Source of the DNA: Torreya grandis
Taxonomy: Eukaryota > Streptophyta > Pinopsida > Cupressales > Taxaceae
Length of the DNA: 64,000 nucleotides
Assembly: GCA_037957365.1 (NCBI GenBank)
Contig: JARHVA010000021.1
Location: 439,001 to 503,000 of the forward strand
Direction: 5' to 3'
Shown here piece after piece: positions 13,876 to 25,364 of this stretch; position 1 is the first letter of the stretch; each line of letters starts with the position of its first letter. The position numbers and the translations under genes were made by a program. The notes under the pieces are model-generated. The model ran no database searches. It saw only the letters and a list, made by a program, of their open reading frames with translations, and was not told the DNA's origin.

Positions 13876-15096
13876 AACTCTATCTACATTATCATATATC
13901 TCCATGATAGGTATGTATGAAACACCATGGTCTAGAATTTATTTGGAGGTCTTTATTTTCTACCTTCTCTTCTTTATTGGTTCCTTGATATGGATCCTCA
14001 CTTAAAACTTATTCCTTTAGGCCAAATCTAGGTGTAAGGAATGAATATTATGGTTTTCTCTTTCTTGGTCTTCTTCTTTTGTTTACCTTGAAAAAATTCC
14101 TCCCATTTGGCTTCCCCATCTACCTTATTTAATAAATGGTGTTGACATAATAGTTGTATTAACCCATGATATCTAATAGATGCCACACCTTGAATATGTT
14201 TTTCTACATTAACCAAAATAGTACCATAAATAAAATATGGAATGTTTATCGTCAATTCATGTTTCTTTTATATATGCTTGAGGTGATTCACAATTTTCAT
14301 TACATCTCCTCGTAGTGAGACATGTTTCCCATCACATGTGAAGAACTTGATGACCTAGTAGGCCACAGTCCTCTAAGGCTATAAAAGACTTTCTCTCTGC
14401 ATCCCTTATTAAACCCTTATGTAATGATGATTAATTTATGCATGGTATCTTACTTTTCATTGAAATTTTGAATCAATTATTTGAATGAAGATTTACCTGC
14501 TATTTATATTCCTATCTCAATAATCCTAGACAATTGGCTATCAAATGGAATTTTGATCCCCATCACTATGGAATGATTTTATTCAATATTTATAATAAAT
14601 TATTCTACCAACTTCTCATCATAACCATGGATTTTATTGGGGAAATATAACTATCCTACATCTTTAAATGCCTTGGCCATAACTTTATATTATACTAGGA
14701 GCCATGTTTATTTAAGAGTAGATTTATTCCTCTTACCCATCTACAAAGTACGTGAAATATATTAAAAGGCTATGGAGAGATATTGGAAATAAATTGAAAG
14801 TGAGAATAGTAGGGTTTTGATAGCAAGTGAATATATAATTGCCATGCAAAAATAACAAGGTGAAAAAAGGAATAGACTATAATTAACTTCTTGGCTCTCA
14901 AAATATCATAAATATAGGCAAATTATGAGATTGGACATGTTTTGGGAAGGATAAAAATGATTTAAACATGTGGAGAGACTTGAGGTAACTCAAATCCATC
15001 TTATCTCTTCTTTCTCATGCCAATTTTGTTGTCATTTATCCCTTTATTTACCATGATGCCCTTTCATTTGTGCCATAAATATTCATTATCATCATG
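12143..15096 (-). other. Post-pol region of element E with short charged ORF remnants
   Basis: This 3 kb lies between E's polypurine tract and element A, downstream of integrase in E's direction. No RT, gag or host gene is seen. The minus strand has charged coding-like pieces: one at 14028-14255 (75 codons; HIQGVASIRYHGLIQLLCQH and a lysine-rich tail) and a broken acidic/basic one at about 13500-13760. Some plant Ty3/gypsy lineages carry an extra ORF after integrase, so this may be such an ORF, but I do not recognise it and no transmembrane pattern is clear. Confidence 0.45.
13812..13873. repeat. (AT)31 microsatellite
   Basis: An uninterrupted AT dinucleotide run of 62 bases sits in the post-pol region of element E. 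Confidence 0.97.
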
Positions 15097-15101
15097 GTCT
15101 T
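15097..15101. repeat. Target-site duplication of A, left copy (GTCTT)
   Basis: GTCTT abuts the left LTR of A and is repeated exactly at 20646-20650. Confidence 0.93.
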
Positions 15102-15422
15102 TGTAATTAAATTACTTAGATGCTTGCACATAATAATTATATATTGCACAAAATAAGCAAAGATAAGAGATCACACAATAATAATTGACAATAGAGCCAA
15201 TTCAAGGGGGAAACCTCCACAACAATGTAATAAGAGCATAATACTTAATATGATGATCAAAGACTAACCACTACCTCCTATATATAGTATACTTATCCAT
15301 GGTTATTCCATAGGCTGACCTAACTAAGAACATATATAAATGTAACAAGAATATAAAGAGGTATGTAAGCCACAAATCAGCCACATATATCCCTAGACAC
15401 ACCAAAGGTTAAGGGCATAACA
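15102..15422 (-). repeat. 3' LTR of element A
   Basis: 321 bp, TG...CA on the plus strand (from TGTAATTAA to GGGCATAACA). It matches 20299-20645 with scattered substitutions and lacks a block of a few tens of bases present in the other LTR (about 20390-20430). Confidence 0.93.
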
Positions 15423-15437
15423 TGCCCCTTCTCTTCA
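15423..15437 (-). other. Polypurine tract of element A
   Basis: Minus strand GAAGAGAAGGGGCA ends against the 3' LTR start (TGTTATGCCC). Confidence 0.85.
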
Positions 15438-15439
15438 AA

Positions 15440-15640
15440 AAAATGGTGTCCTCAATGTTGAATCAACTCTAGATGTTGTTGCACAAAGGATTCATCCTCC
15501 CAAGTGGTATCTTTACATGGAATATTATTCCATTTGATTAGGTGCTCCTTAATCGCTCTAGACCGTAGCTACATAGTGTGCATTTGAAAGATTGCCTCAA
15601 GATAAAGAATAACTCTCTCCTCCTCATCCAATTATAGTAA
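15440..15640 (-). pseudogene. Chromodomain at the integrase C-terminus of element A
   Basis: Minus-strand text HLIKWNNIPCKDTTWEDESF followed by VQQHLELIQH is a typical plant chromovirus chromodomain core (LVQW.N.P...ATWE). It follows the integrase tail after one or two stops. Such domains are known to direct integration toward heterochromatin. Here it is a remnant just before the polypurine tract. Confidence 0.85.
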
Positions 15641-16680
15641 CTCAATTTGAGAATAAAATATATGTCCAATGAATTTATTCAAGCATGATACATGAAATAC
15701 TAGATGTATGCAAGTGGATGAAGTAAACTCTAACTTGTATACCACACTACCAATTTTTTGCAAGATCTGATAAGGCCCATAATACTTAGGGGACAATTTT
15801 TTATCCTTTTTATATTGATTAAAGAACATATTCTTATATGTTTGTAAGTTAAAAAAATCCCAATCACCAGTGTTATAATTCCTTTCACTTCTGTATTGAT
15901 TTGTCTATTGCTTCATGTGATTTTGGGCCATGGCTAAATTTTTACACAAACTTACAAGGACCTTTTGTTGATGGTGAATATGCTATTCAACTACATGAAC
16001 CTTAGGATGGACCTTCAAGGTTAAAGTGATGTATGGAGGGTGGTATCCATGCAAGGCTAAAAAGGGAGACATTTTAGAAGAACTATGAACATAAGTATTA
16101 TACCACCATTCAGCAAGTAGCAACCAATGAACCCATTTATCCTATTTATCAAAAACAAAACAATGAAGATATCCTTCAATACATTTGTTGACTACCTTAA
16201 TTTGTCCATCTGATTGAGGATTATAGGATGAGCTATGAGCTAACTTGGTGCCCAAACATGTAAATAATTCTATCCAATAATTACTAGTGAAAATGGGATC
16301 TATATCACTAACAATGATCTTAGGAGTACCATGTAGTTTCTAAACTGTATTAAAAAACCAAAAGCTATTGTACTAGTAATAAAGGGATGTGATAAAGAAT
16401 AAAAATTATCATACTTACTAAGATGGTCCACAATAACTAAGATAATATGTTGACCATCATATCTTGGTAACCCTGTAATGAAATCCATAGACACCTCTTC
16501 CCAACACTAGCTAGGGATGGATAAAGGCTGCAAAAGACCTGGGGTTTTGATGGTTTCACCTTTATTTTGTTAATAGATCATACATTTAGCCACATATTTA
16601 TGTACATCCCCCTTTAATCCTTCCCAAAAAAATATTTCTTGATTTTATTACATATTTTTAAAAATCTTGAATGACTACCA
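15632..16680 (-). pseudogene. Integrase remnant of element A
   Basis: Integrase inserts the cDNA copy into the genome. The minus strand carries MSMDFITGLPRYDGQHIILV (first catalytic Asp, about 16494), SDIDPIFTSNYWIELF (second Asp, about 16290) and QSDGQIKVVNKCIEGYL (catalytic Glu), so the DDE triad is visible. The C-terminal block KKLSPKYYGPYQILQKIGSV ending in HVSCLNKFIG spans about 15829-15660. Stops and shifts interrupt it. It is followed by the chromodomain and preceded by RNase H. Confidence 0.9.
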
Positions 16681-16899
16681 AGTCAAGTTGCATGAAGTTC
16701 CAAAAGGATTTTTTGTTTGAGAAGAGAATCCTTACATAAGTATAATCTATTTTTATACCATAATGCATTACCCTTCCATGTGAATTTTTTAAATCCACCC
16801 AAAATTTATTGAATATTCTGAATTGAATCATGGATAACACTATCATTTTCCCATTTTGATCTTGTTTTCTCTAGCCAATCTACCTGTCAAATAATCATG

Positions 16900-18433
16900 G
16901 CACATAGTAATGCCTCAACTATTCATCCCTCTTGGATAGTGCATATGCCACCACATTTTCCTTGCCTTTATTATAGACTATTCAAAATCATAGCCTTACA
17001 TCTTAGTTATCCATTTATTTTGTTCTTTTGATGACAACCGTTATTCCAAAAAATATTTGAGACTATCATGATTAGTCTTTACCTAAAAGTGATGACCCAT
17101 CAAATAAGGTCTCCATTGTTTGACTGCATGAAGAATGGCCATCATTTCCTTCTCATAGATGGGCTTGAGATGATTTTTACCTTTCATTTTTCAACTTTAA
17201 AATTTAAGTGGTCTTCCTTTTTTCATGATCAAAATACCTATACCATATCCATATACATCACATTCAACCACAAAAGTCTTAGAAAATCAGGAGTGGTCAA
17301 TACTAGAGTGGTACACATAGTTAGTTTAAATTATTCAAATACCCTAGTAGCTTTATCAATCTAATGGAATGACTATTTCTTCAACAAATAGGTGAGTGTG
17401 GTTATAATGATACCATTATTGTTGACAAACCTATGATAATAACCAATTAGCCCTAAAAATCCCCTTAGTTATTTGAGTATCTTAGGAACTGACTAGTCTA
17501 CCATTGCTTGGATTTTCTTAGGATCCAATTTCACTCCATGTGAAATCATATGATATAAATACTCAAACTCATGAGCTCCAAAATTACATCTAGAAGGTTT
17601 AGCATATAATTGATGTTCCATAATTGAGAGTACATGTTTCACATGCTACAAATGGTCTTCCCAATTTTTACTCTAAATGAGGATATCATCAAAAAATACT
17701 ACAAAAAATTTCCTCAAAAATGATCTAAATATAATATTCATCAAACTTTGAAAGGTGGATGGTGAATTTGTTAGACCAAAAGGCATAATCATAAACTCAT
17801 AATGGTCTTCATGAGTTTTGAAAGCTATTTTGGGTATGTCTTCATCATGGATATGGATTTGATGATACCTAGAACATAGATCTAACTTGGTAAAATAAAG
17901 AGCACCATTCAATTCATCTAGGAAATAATCAATGATCGGAATAGGAAACTTATCTTTGATAGTATACTTGTTGAGCTCTTGTAGTTAGGGCACATCCTCC
18001 AAGTGTCATCTTTATTTCTCACCATGATAACTGGGAAAGAATATTCACTTTGGTTATGGTGAATGATTCTTACATCCAACATCTCTTCTACCATATTTTT
18101 AATTTCAATTTTTTTAGCATAGGGATACCTATATGACCTATTTTTGGGTGGTGTACTACCAAAAATAATTTTAATGGCATTATTACGCATGCAGCTAGAT
18201 AGAATTCCTTTTATCATTTCACAAAAAATAATAGAATGGGTGTTAATCACTTGTTGTAGATCTGAAGGTGTAGATAGCTGAGTTGGTTGGACTTCAATGG
18301 AAAATAAGTGAGCCACAAATCTTTCAGCACCCTTTTGGATAATCTTGGTCATTTGATGGGAGATAACAAGTTGTGGTGATTTATCCCTTAATACCCTTAG
18401 ATCAAATTTCCTTCCCTCAGAATGAAAGTGCAT
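16900..18433 (-). pseudogene. Reverse transcriptase and RNase H remnant of element A
   Basis: Read from right to left: a 171-codon open stretch (18433-17918) covers the pre-RT linker and RT N-terminus (PPKNRSYRYPYAKKIEIKNM, RIIHHNQSEYSFPVIMVRNK, RMCPNYK). A second open stretch (17912-17673) has [40 protein letters not shown] and ends FFDDILI, a YVDD-box variant. RNase H text (VKTNHDSLKYFLE, about 17095-16980) follows. A stop or shift separates the two RT parts. The sequence order is normal for Ty3/gypsy pol. Confidence 0.93.
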
Positions 18434-18449
18434 GAATAATTACTAGAAA

Positions 18450-18740
18450 TTCATCTCAATAGTGCCCAAAGTGGTGAACCACTATACTCCCAAAACAATG
18501 TTTTCTCCACCCATGGGAATAAAAAACATAGAAGAATCTAATGGGTAGTCTCCTATAGCCAGTTTAATACTATGGAATTTTCTTGAACAACTGATAGTAC
18601 TACCATCTACAATCATGACCTAAAATTTTGGAGTTGGGTAAATGAAATAGTTCAAACAAGCAACTGAATTACTATTGATGAAGTTTTATGTGCTCCTAGA
18701 ATCAATCAATATAATGACATTTTGTTTTTTAAGGAAACCC
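18450..18740 (-). pseudogene. Aspartic protease remnant of element A
   Basis: The minus strand shows an ILIDSRST-like active-site block, degenerate from LVDSGST, at about 18710. Then VMIVDGSTISCSRKFHSIKL, AIGDYPLDSSMFFIPMGGEN and IVLGV followed by TTLGTIEMNF. This is the retropepsin domain that cleaves the Gag-Pol polyprotein, in the usual place between gag and RT. Stops are present and the catalytic Gly reads as Arg. Confidence 0.88.
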
Positions 18741-19049
18741 ACCAAGTTAAGAGTTTGGGGAGTACTAATACTTGAAAAGGTGTGACAAGAAATAGTAGGC
18801 TGAGATTCTTTAGATTCCTCCTCAAGTCCTTATGCATCCTCACCAATTACCTTCTCATCATTTACATCCTCATTGGCACATTTGATGTAAAATAACTTAT
18901 TTTAAGCACATCAATGTCCTTTGCTCCATTTGTTATTAAAACCATAACACAACCCTTTGGCTCACTTCTCAATTTTTTAAGGTGTCAATCTAGTGGTTGG
19001 AGTAAATGATGGTGTTGGAAAGGTGTGAGCATGACCAATAGTGAAAGTT

Positions 19050-19900
19050 TTTTATTTGACCATCTCTTTTTCTTCTATTATGTGTGCCCTTGGGATAGTT
19101 TTGGATACAAATGATTGTTAAACATCTGAACCCCCAATTGGTCATTATCTTGGAGTCCACCTAGAAAAAGATCAATCAAATTTGCCTCAATGATTTCTTC
19201 CACCTATAAGGATAGATTCTGAAATTGATGAATATAATCCTTCACAGTTCTTGTTTGACATAGTTTGGCTAACTAGATGAAGCAGTTCTCAGATAAATTA
19301 TTCTAATAATGAGTCAAAAACTAATCATTGAAAATATACCATGTAATAGGAGCACCATTATTTTTCTTTTGAGCACACAACCTATGATACCAAATGAACT
19401 ACTTAGGTTCCATATATAGAGATGCCACTATCACCTTTTGAAAACTAGGAGTTTGGTGTAGATCAAATAAATTATCAATTTGGGTAATCCAAGTGAGAGG
19501 ATCCTTACCATAAAACTTATGCATGTCCACTTTTGGTAATATTAGTTTCACACCAAGATTAGAGTTGTTAGTGTTGAGAGGAGGACCCAAAGGATGAAGT
19601 GGATGGTTATTTGGCTATAACTAAGATTAAATGGAACCCAATTACATAGTGATCTGATGCAATTGAGTGTGAACCCCATTAATATCTTTGTGTATCCTTG
19701 AAACATCAATTTGAACTACAACAAAGTCATCCTGCCATACGAAGCCCTTTATGTCAACCTAAAGTTAAGAAAGCATCATATATGAAGTTATATATTTCAT
19801 GTCATCCTTAGAAGGAGTCTTAGGAGTATCTTTCCCCCATTGTTTCCCTCAAGTAGTAGGACCCATCATACACAAACCCTATGAGGATTTTCACCTTAAA
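19050..19900 (-). pseudogene. gag: Gag remnant of element A
   Basis: The best piece is 19590-19399 (63 codons): LGVKLILPKVDMHKFYGKDP, then LTWITQIDNLFDLHQTP. This matches the start of the retrotransposon gag domain (F.G.DP..W......F). It continues through WFIWYHRLCAQKKNN-like text with stops. The capsid-coding region lies just inside the 5' LTR and primer site of A. Confidence 0.88.
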
Positions 19901-20284
19901 AAAAGTGTACTAGGAGATGGTATCATTGTGATCGCCTCACCAAGATGAATCTAATGACTACTTTTGTGCACTAGGGTGAAACTTTCAGTACCAAAAAAGT
20001 GTATCGATAGAATATATCATTGTAATCATATCATTAAGATGATTCCAATGACTACAAATTTTCAAAGGGAAAAAAATTCCCTTTTTTTTAATAACTTTTT
20101 TAAAAAAATTGAACAATACTGCATTGATAGAAAAAATTAAATCTTCCTAGATTGAAATTTATGGTTTTTAACTCCAATTAATTCTTCTCGAATTACAAGT
20201 TATTTTTTTTCTCTCCTTCCACTCATAGAATTTTCTCCTCAATAGATCTAAAAAAAATGCCATATGAAACTTGCTCAAATTGAA

Positions 20285-20296
20285 GCTCTGATACCA
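20285..20296 (-). other. Primer-binding site of element A
   Basis: The minus strand reads TGGTATCAGAGC, an exact initiator methionine tRNA primer site, two bases inside the 5' LTR. Confidence 0.95.
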
Positions 20297-20298
20297 CT

Positions 20299-20645
20299 TA
20301 TAATGAACTTACTTAGATGTTCACACAAAATTATTATATATTACATAAAATAAGCAAAGATAAGAGATAACATAACAATAATTAACAGTAAAGTAGAATA
20401 CTGGATAATATAGTAGATCCACTTTGAGGGGCCAACCTCCACAACAATGTAATAAGAGCAAAATACTTAATATGGTGATCAAAGACTAACCACTACCTCC
20501 TATATATATTCTACTTAGCCATGGTTATTCTATAGGTTGGCCTAACTAAGAACATATAAAAATGTAACAAGAATATTAAAGAGGTATGTAAGCCAAAAGT
20601 TGGCCACATATATCCCTAGACATGCCAAAGGTTAAGGGCATAACA
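20299..20645 (-). repeat. 5' LTR of element A
   Basis: 347 bp, partner of 15102-15422. The plus-strand right end GGGCATAACA is conserved. The left end TATAAT shows a likely transition from the canonical TG. Confidence 0.93.
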
Positions 20646-20650
20646 GTCTT
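20646..20650. repeat. Target-site duplication of A, right copy (GTCTT)
   Basis: Exact partner of 15097-15101. Confidence 0.93.
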
Positions 20651-21240
20651 TACAAGCACCTTTGCCTGTGAATGATTTTGGGGGTGTCATAAAAAAATAC
20701 TTAGTGTCCTTTTAATGATGCATTGGATTTTTAGAAATATGTCTTAATGGTATATCACTTCACTCTTTCTTTGGAAAAAAAACCTTTATAGAGATCCCTT
20801 TTTAGGAGACCAACTTTTTGGCATATCCTCATTTAGAAGAACCCCTTTTGAAAAGTGGATATTAAATGACATTTAAATCTAAAAATTAATCCTACTCATA
20901 TAACAATGAAATATAAATACCTTGAAATACTTATGGTTATTCTTCTTCCTATTTTTTCCACATGTCTTGGGATGAGAAGTACACACAAGTCAATTCAAAG
21001 TACTATACAGGTAAATTAAGAGTTATATTTTAATTTCTTTGTTTCTTAAAAAAGTTTCCATTTGTTGGTTTTTAACTTTTTCATCATTTTTTTAATTTTT
21101 AATTATTATTTTTTTGGGAAGATGACTGTCATTTACTAGTTTTTAATCTTTTTCCTTTATTAGACTCAAAATCTCATCCTTTGGTTATAATGGAAGAATA
21201 AATTTATTCTATATAACCAAATTACTCTTGATATTAAATA
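20651..21240 (-). other. Non-coding part of element E between element A and integrase tail
   Basis: I see no coding remnant or repeat. By position it belongs to E downstream of integrase. Confidence 0.55.
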
Positions 21241-21249
21241 TAATTATAT

Positions 21250-22460
21250 AAATCCTCATTGATATAAGGTTGATGATATAGCTTCAATTTGTGTCCATTT
21301 ACCAAGAGTGTATTCTTATTGCCATCGATTGGGAGCAACTAAATATATCCATTGTTAAAATTCTTCTCAACTTGGTAAGGACCTAACCATTTAGTATGTA
21401 GTTTACCTTTGAAATGTTGGTATTTTAAATCAAATAATAGGTCCCAATATCCTTATTTAAATTATCTTTCCTTGATGTGACATTCATGCCATTCCTTTCT
21501 TTGATGTTGAAGAGGATCTGTTTGCTACAATGCCTCAAGTCTCATCTCATCTAGCTCATTTAATTGAATAACTCTATCTTTTTGTTCTTATATCAAGTTC
21601 ATGTCTTCCTCAATTTCTATTCTTATAATTTTCAACTAAAAATAAATTGAAAGTAATGAATTATTCACATATACAAGTTCATATGGAGAAAATAATGTAG
21701 TGGACTTCCATGTTGTGTTGTAGGCCTAAACTATTTCAGATAGCTTGTTTTCCCAATATTTTCTATTGATGTTTACTATATTGGTCAAGATGTTTTATAA
21801 TTCTCTATTGGTGACTTCAAATATACCATTGACTTGAGTATGGTAAGGTGATTAATTCTAGTGGGTGATCTAGTAATGTTCTGTGAAGGCTTTGATCATG
21901 TTAGATGTAAATTGAGGATCCTAGTCATAAACTATTACTCTTGGCACCCCAAAACTTTATAGGATCTTTTAATACAAGAAATTAGCCACTTTTTATTCAT
22001 GAGCAAATTATAAGGTTTCAAATTCTATCCATTTAGTAACATAATAAATATATACTAGGTTTTACTCTTTTCATTGAGATGGTGGATTAATGGGAACAAT
22101 GAAATATAACCTCCTTTCTCAAAGGGTCCTAAAATCACTTGAGGTTAGAGGGGAATTTTATTAGACATGTAGGTTTGGCTATCCTTTGGCAAGGATCACT
22201 TTTCCAAACATAATTTTTTGCATTCATGTGAAGTGAGGGCCAATAGTATCCATACTAAAGGATCTTGTGAATAGTCCTTTTGGATGAATAATGACCTCTT
22301 CTTATCTCATCATCGTAATCTCTCAACATGTCATATATCTCATATTCTCTTACACACCTAAAAATTACCAAACTAGGTCCACATTTGAATAACACACCAA
22401 TTAACAATTTATAGTTAGCAATAATTTTGATCAAATGTTTCATTTTTTATGAGTGAAATC
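21250..22460 (-). pseudogene. Integrase remnant of element E
   Basis: At the right end, VIFRCVREYEIYDMLRDYDD followed by EIRRGHYSSKRTIHKIL (22370-22258) matches the His/Cys zinc-binding N-terminus. The C-terminal block at about 21450-21270 reads GKLHTKWLGPYQVEKNFNNG, then LPIDGNKNTLLVNGHKLKLY. A W-GPY-V...NG...LVNGH.LK.Y tail is usual in many non-chromoviral plant gypsy elements and no chromodomain follows. The catalytic core in between is worn. Confidence 0.85.
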
Positions 22461-22559
22461 ATAAGGAAAATTCCATGTGGATAGACAATTATCCATATTA
22501 TGAATCCATGGTGTGTCAGCTAAAATTGTGAACAATTATTCATCTATAAAAATATCCTC

Positions 22560-23110
22560 CACTCACTTATATTCTCCTACAACATTTAGTCTTGACAAGA
22601 AATCCACAATTACATTAGTTTTTCCTATCTTATCAATGTTTTTAGATCAAATTACTAAAATATTAGAAACCATATAATGATACTACCTCCTACCACTGGT
22701 TTATTCATTAGATATCTTGTGGTTGAATGATCTGTATAAATAAATATTTTACATCTAGTGATGTAGTGACATATTTTTTTCATAGCATAAATGATAGCAA
22801 GGAAATCCTTTTTAGTAGTTGTATAATTTATTTCAATATGAGTAAATTTCTTACTATTGTAAAGATAACATACATCTTACCTTATTCATCTTTCTACCCA
22901 AGAATTTCCCCCATAGCTTTGTTAGAGACATTTGTGTGTATGTGAAAGGGTTATTCCCAATTGGGACCTCTCAAAACTAGAGAAAAAAATTAACTTTTCT
23001 TTTTATTGTCTCAAAATCCCATTGACATTGGTTAGTCTATATGAATTCACTATTTTTGATGAGAAAATAAAACCAAGTGCAAAAATATTACTAAAATCCT
23101 CAATAAAATG
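22560..23110 (-). pseudogene. RNase H remnant of element E
   Basis: The minus strand encodes LAIIYAMKKICHYITRCKIF, then IYTDHSTTRYLMNKPVV (about 22800-22690), the conserved RNase H block A.Y...K..HY...K...YTDH...RYL. It removes the RNA strand of the RNA/DNA hybrid during retrotransposition. It lies between RT and integrase with several stops. Confidence 0.85.
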
Positions 23111-23269
23111 CCTATAGGACCCTGCATGACCTAGAAAGCTTTTGATATATGTTGGATTTTTGGGTGCAGGAAACTATGAAATGAATTTAATATTTTTAGG
23201 ATCAACCTATATTCCTTGGGATAATATATCATGACCTAAGACAATTTCCTAGTCTACCATCATAAAAAA

Positions 23270-23800
23270 CACTTTTTGTGACTTAAGTGTAGTTGATGTT
23301 ATTCACATTTGGTCAACACATTTTCTAAATTGGTTAAGGATTCATAAAAATAGTCACCATGTACTACAAAATCATTCATGTATACCTAAACACACTCATT
23401 GGTAAGATCAACAAATATAACAAAGACTACTCCCTAAAAAGTGGTTGATGCTTTGCATAAGCTAAAAGGTAAAACTAGGTATACAAATATCCCCTAGAGA
23501 CATGTAAAATTGGTTTTATCCTAGTCTTTAAGAGCTAATCTTATTTGATTATACCCACTAAATTCATCCAAAAATGAAAAATACTTATTTTGAGTTAGAT
23601 TGTCTAAGACTTGTTTATGAAGGGAAAGGGAAAATAGTCTTTCATAGTTGCTTTGTTGAGTTCCCTTTAACCTATACATATCCTCCATTTTCCATTTTTT
23701 GATTACTATTCCTAGTAGTGAGATCCATTTACTATTTGAGATTGGATATATGAATCCTACATGCAATAGTTTATCTATTTTAGTCATTACCATGTCTTTT
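23270..23800 (-). pseudogene. Reverse transcriptase remnant of element E
   Basis: A 90-codon open stretch (23793-23521) reads KIDKLLHVGFIYPISNSKWI, then YFSFLDEFSGYNQIRLALKD. This corresponds to the RT blocks E..KLL..GFIYPI..S.WVSP and YFSFLDGFSGYNQI. The catalytic box follows at about 23384-23371 as VYMNDFVVHGD, where the first Asp of YMDD reads Asn, consistent with a G-to-A change. It is dead by this change and by stops. Confidence 0.9.
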
Positions 23801-24307
23801 AATTTAGTTTTATCCTTCTTTGAGATTGTCTAACTAGTTTGACATTTTCAGTGTTTATGTGATGGGCGCATACATTTGGATTTATTATTTTCTTTTGACT
23901 ATATTCCTAGGAAAAATATTTAGTTTGATTCTTAATTACATCAAATACCTTGATCTATTTTTCATCTTTTATCCAACTATTTATGTTTAACATTTTACTT
24001 GGATTTATTTCAATTTGTTTTGTTCCTAGATAAGTGGAATTGACTTGTATGAATTCACTCATGAGAGAGTCAAGGGATAAGTATGAAGTTATAACATGTG
24101 TAAGGTTTTTATGTCTTTTAATAAGGACTCATCTTTTGAAAGCACACCTACTAATGGGCAACAAAAAATTGCAAGGAAAGATTCTTGACTATTTTGTGCC
24201 CAAATGACAACATTTTACTGGAGAGGCATGTGATCATATATTTCATCATGATTATTCTTAAGGATGTTTTGAAAACATTAAATATGTGTTTTGACAATTT
24301 TTATCAC

Positions 24308-24372
24308 CAAACTAGTGATCTCTAGAACTAGACCAGTGATATTCAGAGTTAGATTAGGCATCTCTGGAGCCA
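24308..24372 (-). repeat. 21-bp tandem repeat inside E's pol region (three units)
   Basis: Units start at 24310, 24331 and 24352, each 21 bases, with the core (A/C)(C/A)(A/T)GTGATCTCTAGA.. degenerating toward CATCTCTGGAGCC. On the minus strand they encode a seven-residue periodicity (roughly NLTLNIT, GLVLEIT). The same 21-bp unit recurs in E's LTRs. Confidence 0.8.
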
Positions 24373-24559
24373 AAATATCTTCTTCCATATGACCCATTAA
24401 TTTTTCCTCTAGTTCATTTGTGTGATTTTTAACTAATACCATTTGTAAATAGGAAATACTATGTTAATTTTGATCTAGTTCGTCAACCCATGAGTGAAAT
24501 TAGGAATCTAGAGATGATTTAATATGTGGATTTAAAGATATTTTCTTTGATTTCAATCC

Positions 24560-24990
24560 ATTCAAGATTGTCATTTTTCTAGACTTTAAATCTATGAGTG
24601 TTGTAACTTTGGCTAGCCATGGCCTTCATAGGATTAATGCAAATCCCAAATTTTGACTCTTTTTCTAGTGTATCATAAAATCTATAATATTTTCCCAAGA
24701 TTATACTATTACTAAGACATCTTCTATAACGCCCTCTAGTTTGGTAATGGATTGATTAGCCATCTTTAAGAATGCATTATCTGGTTTTACCCCCATTAGG
24801 GAGAGTGTTTTTAATTTTTTTGATGTCATAACATTTCTATCATCTCCTAAGTCCACAAATATGTTGGGTATTTACTTCTTTACTATACCTATGATGATGA
24901 CTAGACTTCCAGGGTCTCCATACTTTGGTAGAATAAACTTTCATGTTAAGAGGTCATCAAACTTACCATCCACTTGTATGGTATTAGAAT
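24560..24990 (-). pseudogene. Aspartic protease remnant of element E
   Basis: The minus strand reads FILPKYGDPGSLVIIIGIV, IPNIFVDLGDDRNVMTSKKL and KTLSLMGVKPDNAFLKMANQ followed by SITKLEGVIEDV. This is the retropepsin of many plant gypsy elements (YGDPGSPV, LVDLGA..NVM, MAD.S...P.GV..DV). The active-site D-L-G is preserved at about 24870-24856. The domain stands right before the RT. Confidence 0.88.
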
Positions 24991-25359
24991 ATTGATTTCT
25001 TTTCATTATACTTTTAACATAATATTTTTATGATTATATTATGCTTAATGATGTCTCCTATGATTTGCAATAATGGTATTTCATTGTTTAGTTTTCTCAA
25101 CTCTTGGACTAGTTCATATTCATTTTTATAGGTTATTTATTTTAGTTTTTTAGGAAATGGAATTGGTGCAGTAATAGAAGTAATAGTTTCCTAAGATTTT
25201 TATTTCTATTGAGTATCCTATTTTTCCTTGACTTTTTCTTTGCAAAGGTTTGAACTTTCCTTTTCATTAGGGATTTCTATGATGGTGAGTGGAGGACTAG
25301 TTAATGTTTTTCTTGAATGTAGTTTCACATTACTACAATACATGGCATTTACTCTCATA

Positions 25360-25364
25360 GTTAA
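25360..25364. repeat. Target-site duplication of B, left copy (GTTAA)
   Basis: GTTAA abuts B's left LTR. The right copy at 35686-35690 is GTTAC, one mismatch, so the boundary is likely but not perfect. Confidence 0.7.

Larger units (their letters stand above)
15102..20645 (-). mobile_element. Element A: chromodomain-bearing Ty3/gypsy retrotransposon (chromovirus), minus strand
   Basis: This 5.5 kb element has paired LTRs, a perfect GTCTT duplication, a TGGTATCAGAGC primer site and a polypurine tract. Gag, protease, RT, RNase H, integrase and a C-terminal chromodomain run in the standard order from right to left. Integrase motifs (MDFITGLP, SDIDPIF, LSKYYGPYQ-like GPYQILQKIG, HVSCL) resemble Reina/Galadriel-type plant chromoviruses; the exact clade is inference. 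Many stops make it inactive. It inserted into E's DNA downstream of E's integrase. Confidence 0.95.

Noticed and set aside
17068..17364. Plus-strand 98-codon frame
   Set aside because: Antisense to the RNase H remnant of element A on the minus strand.
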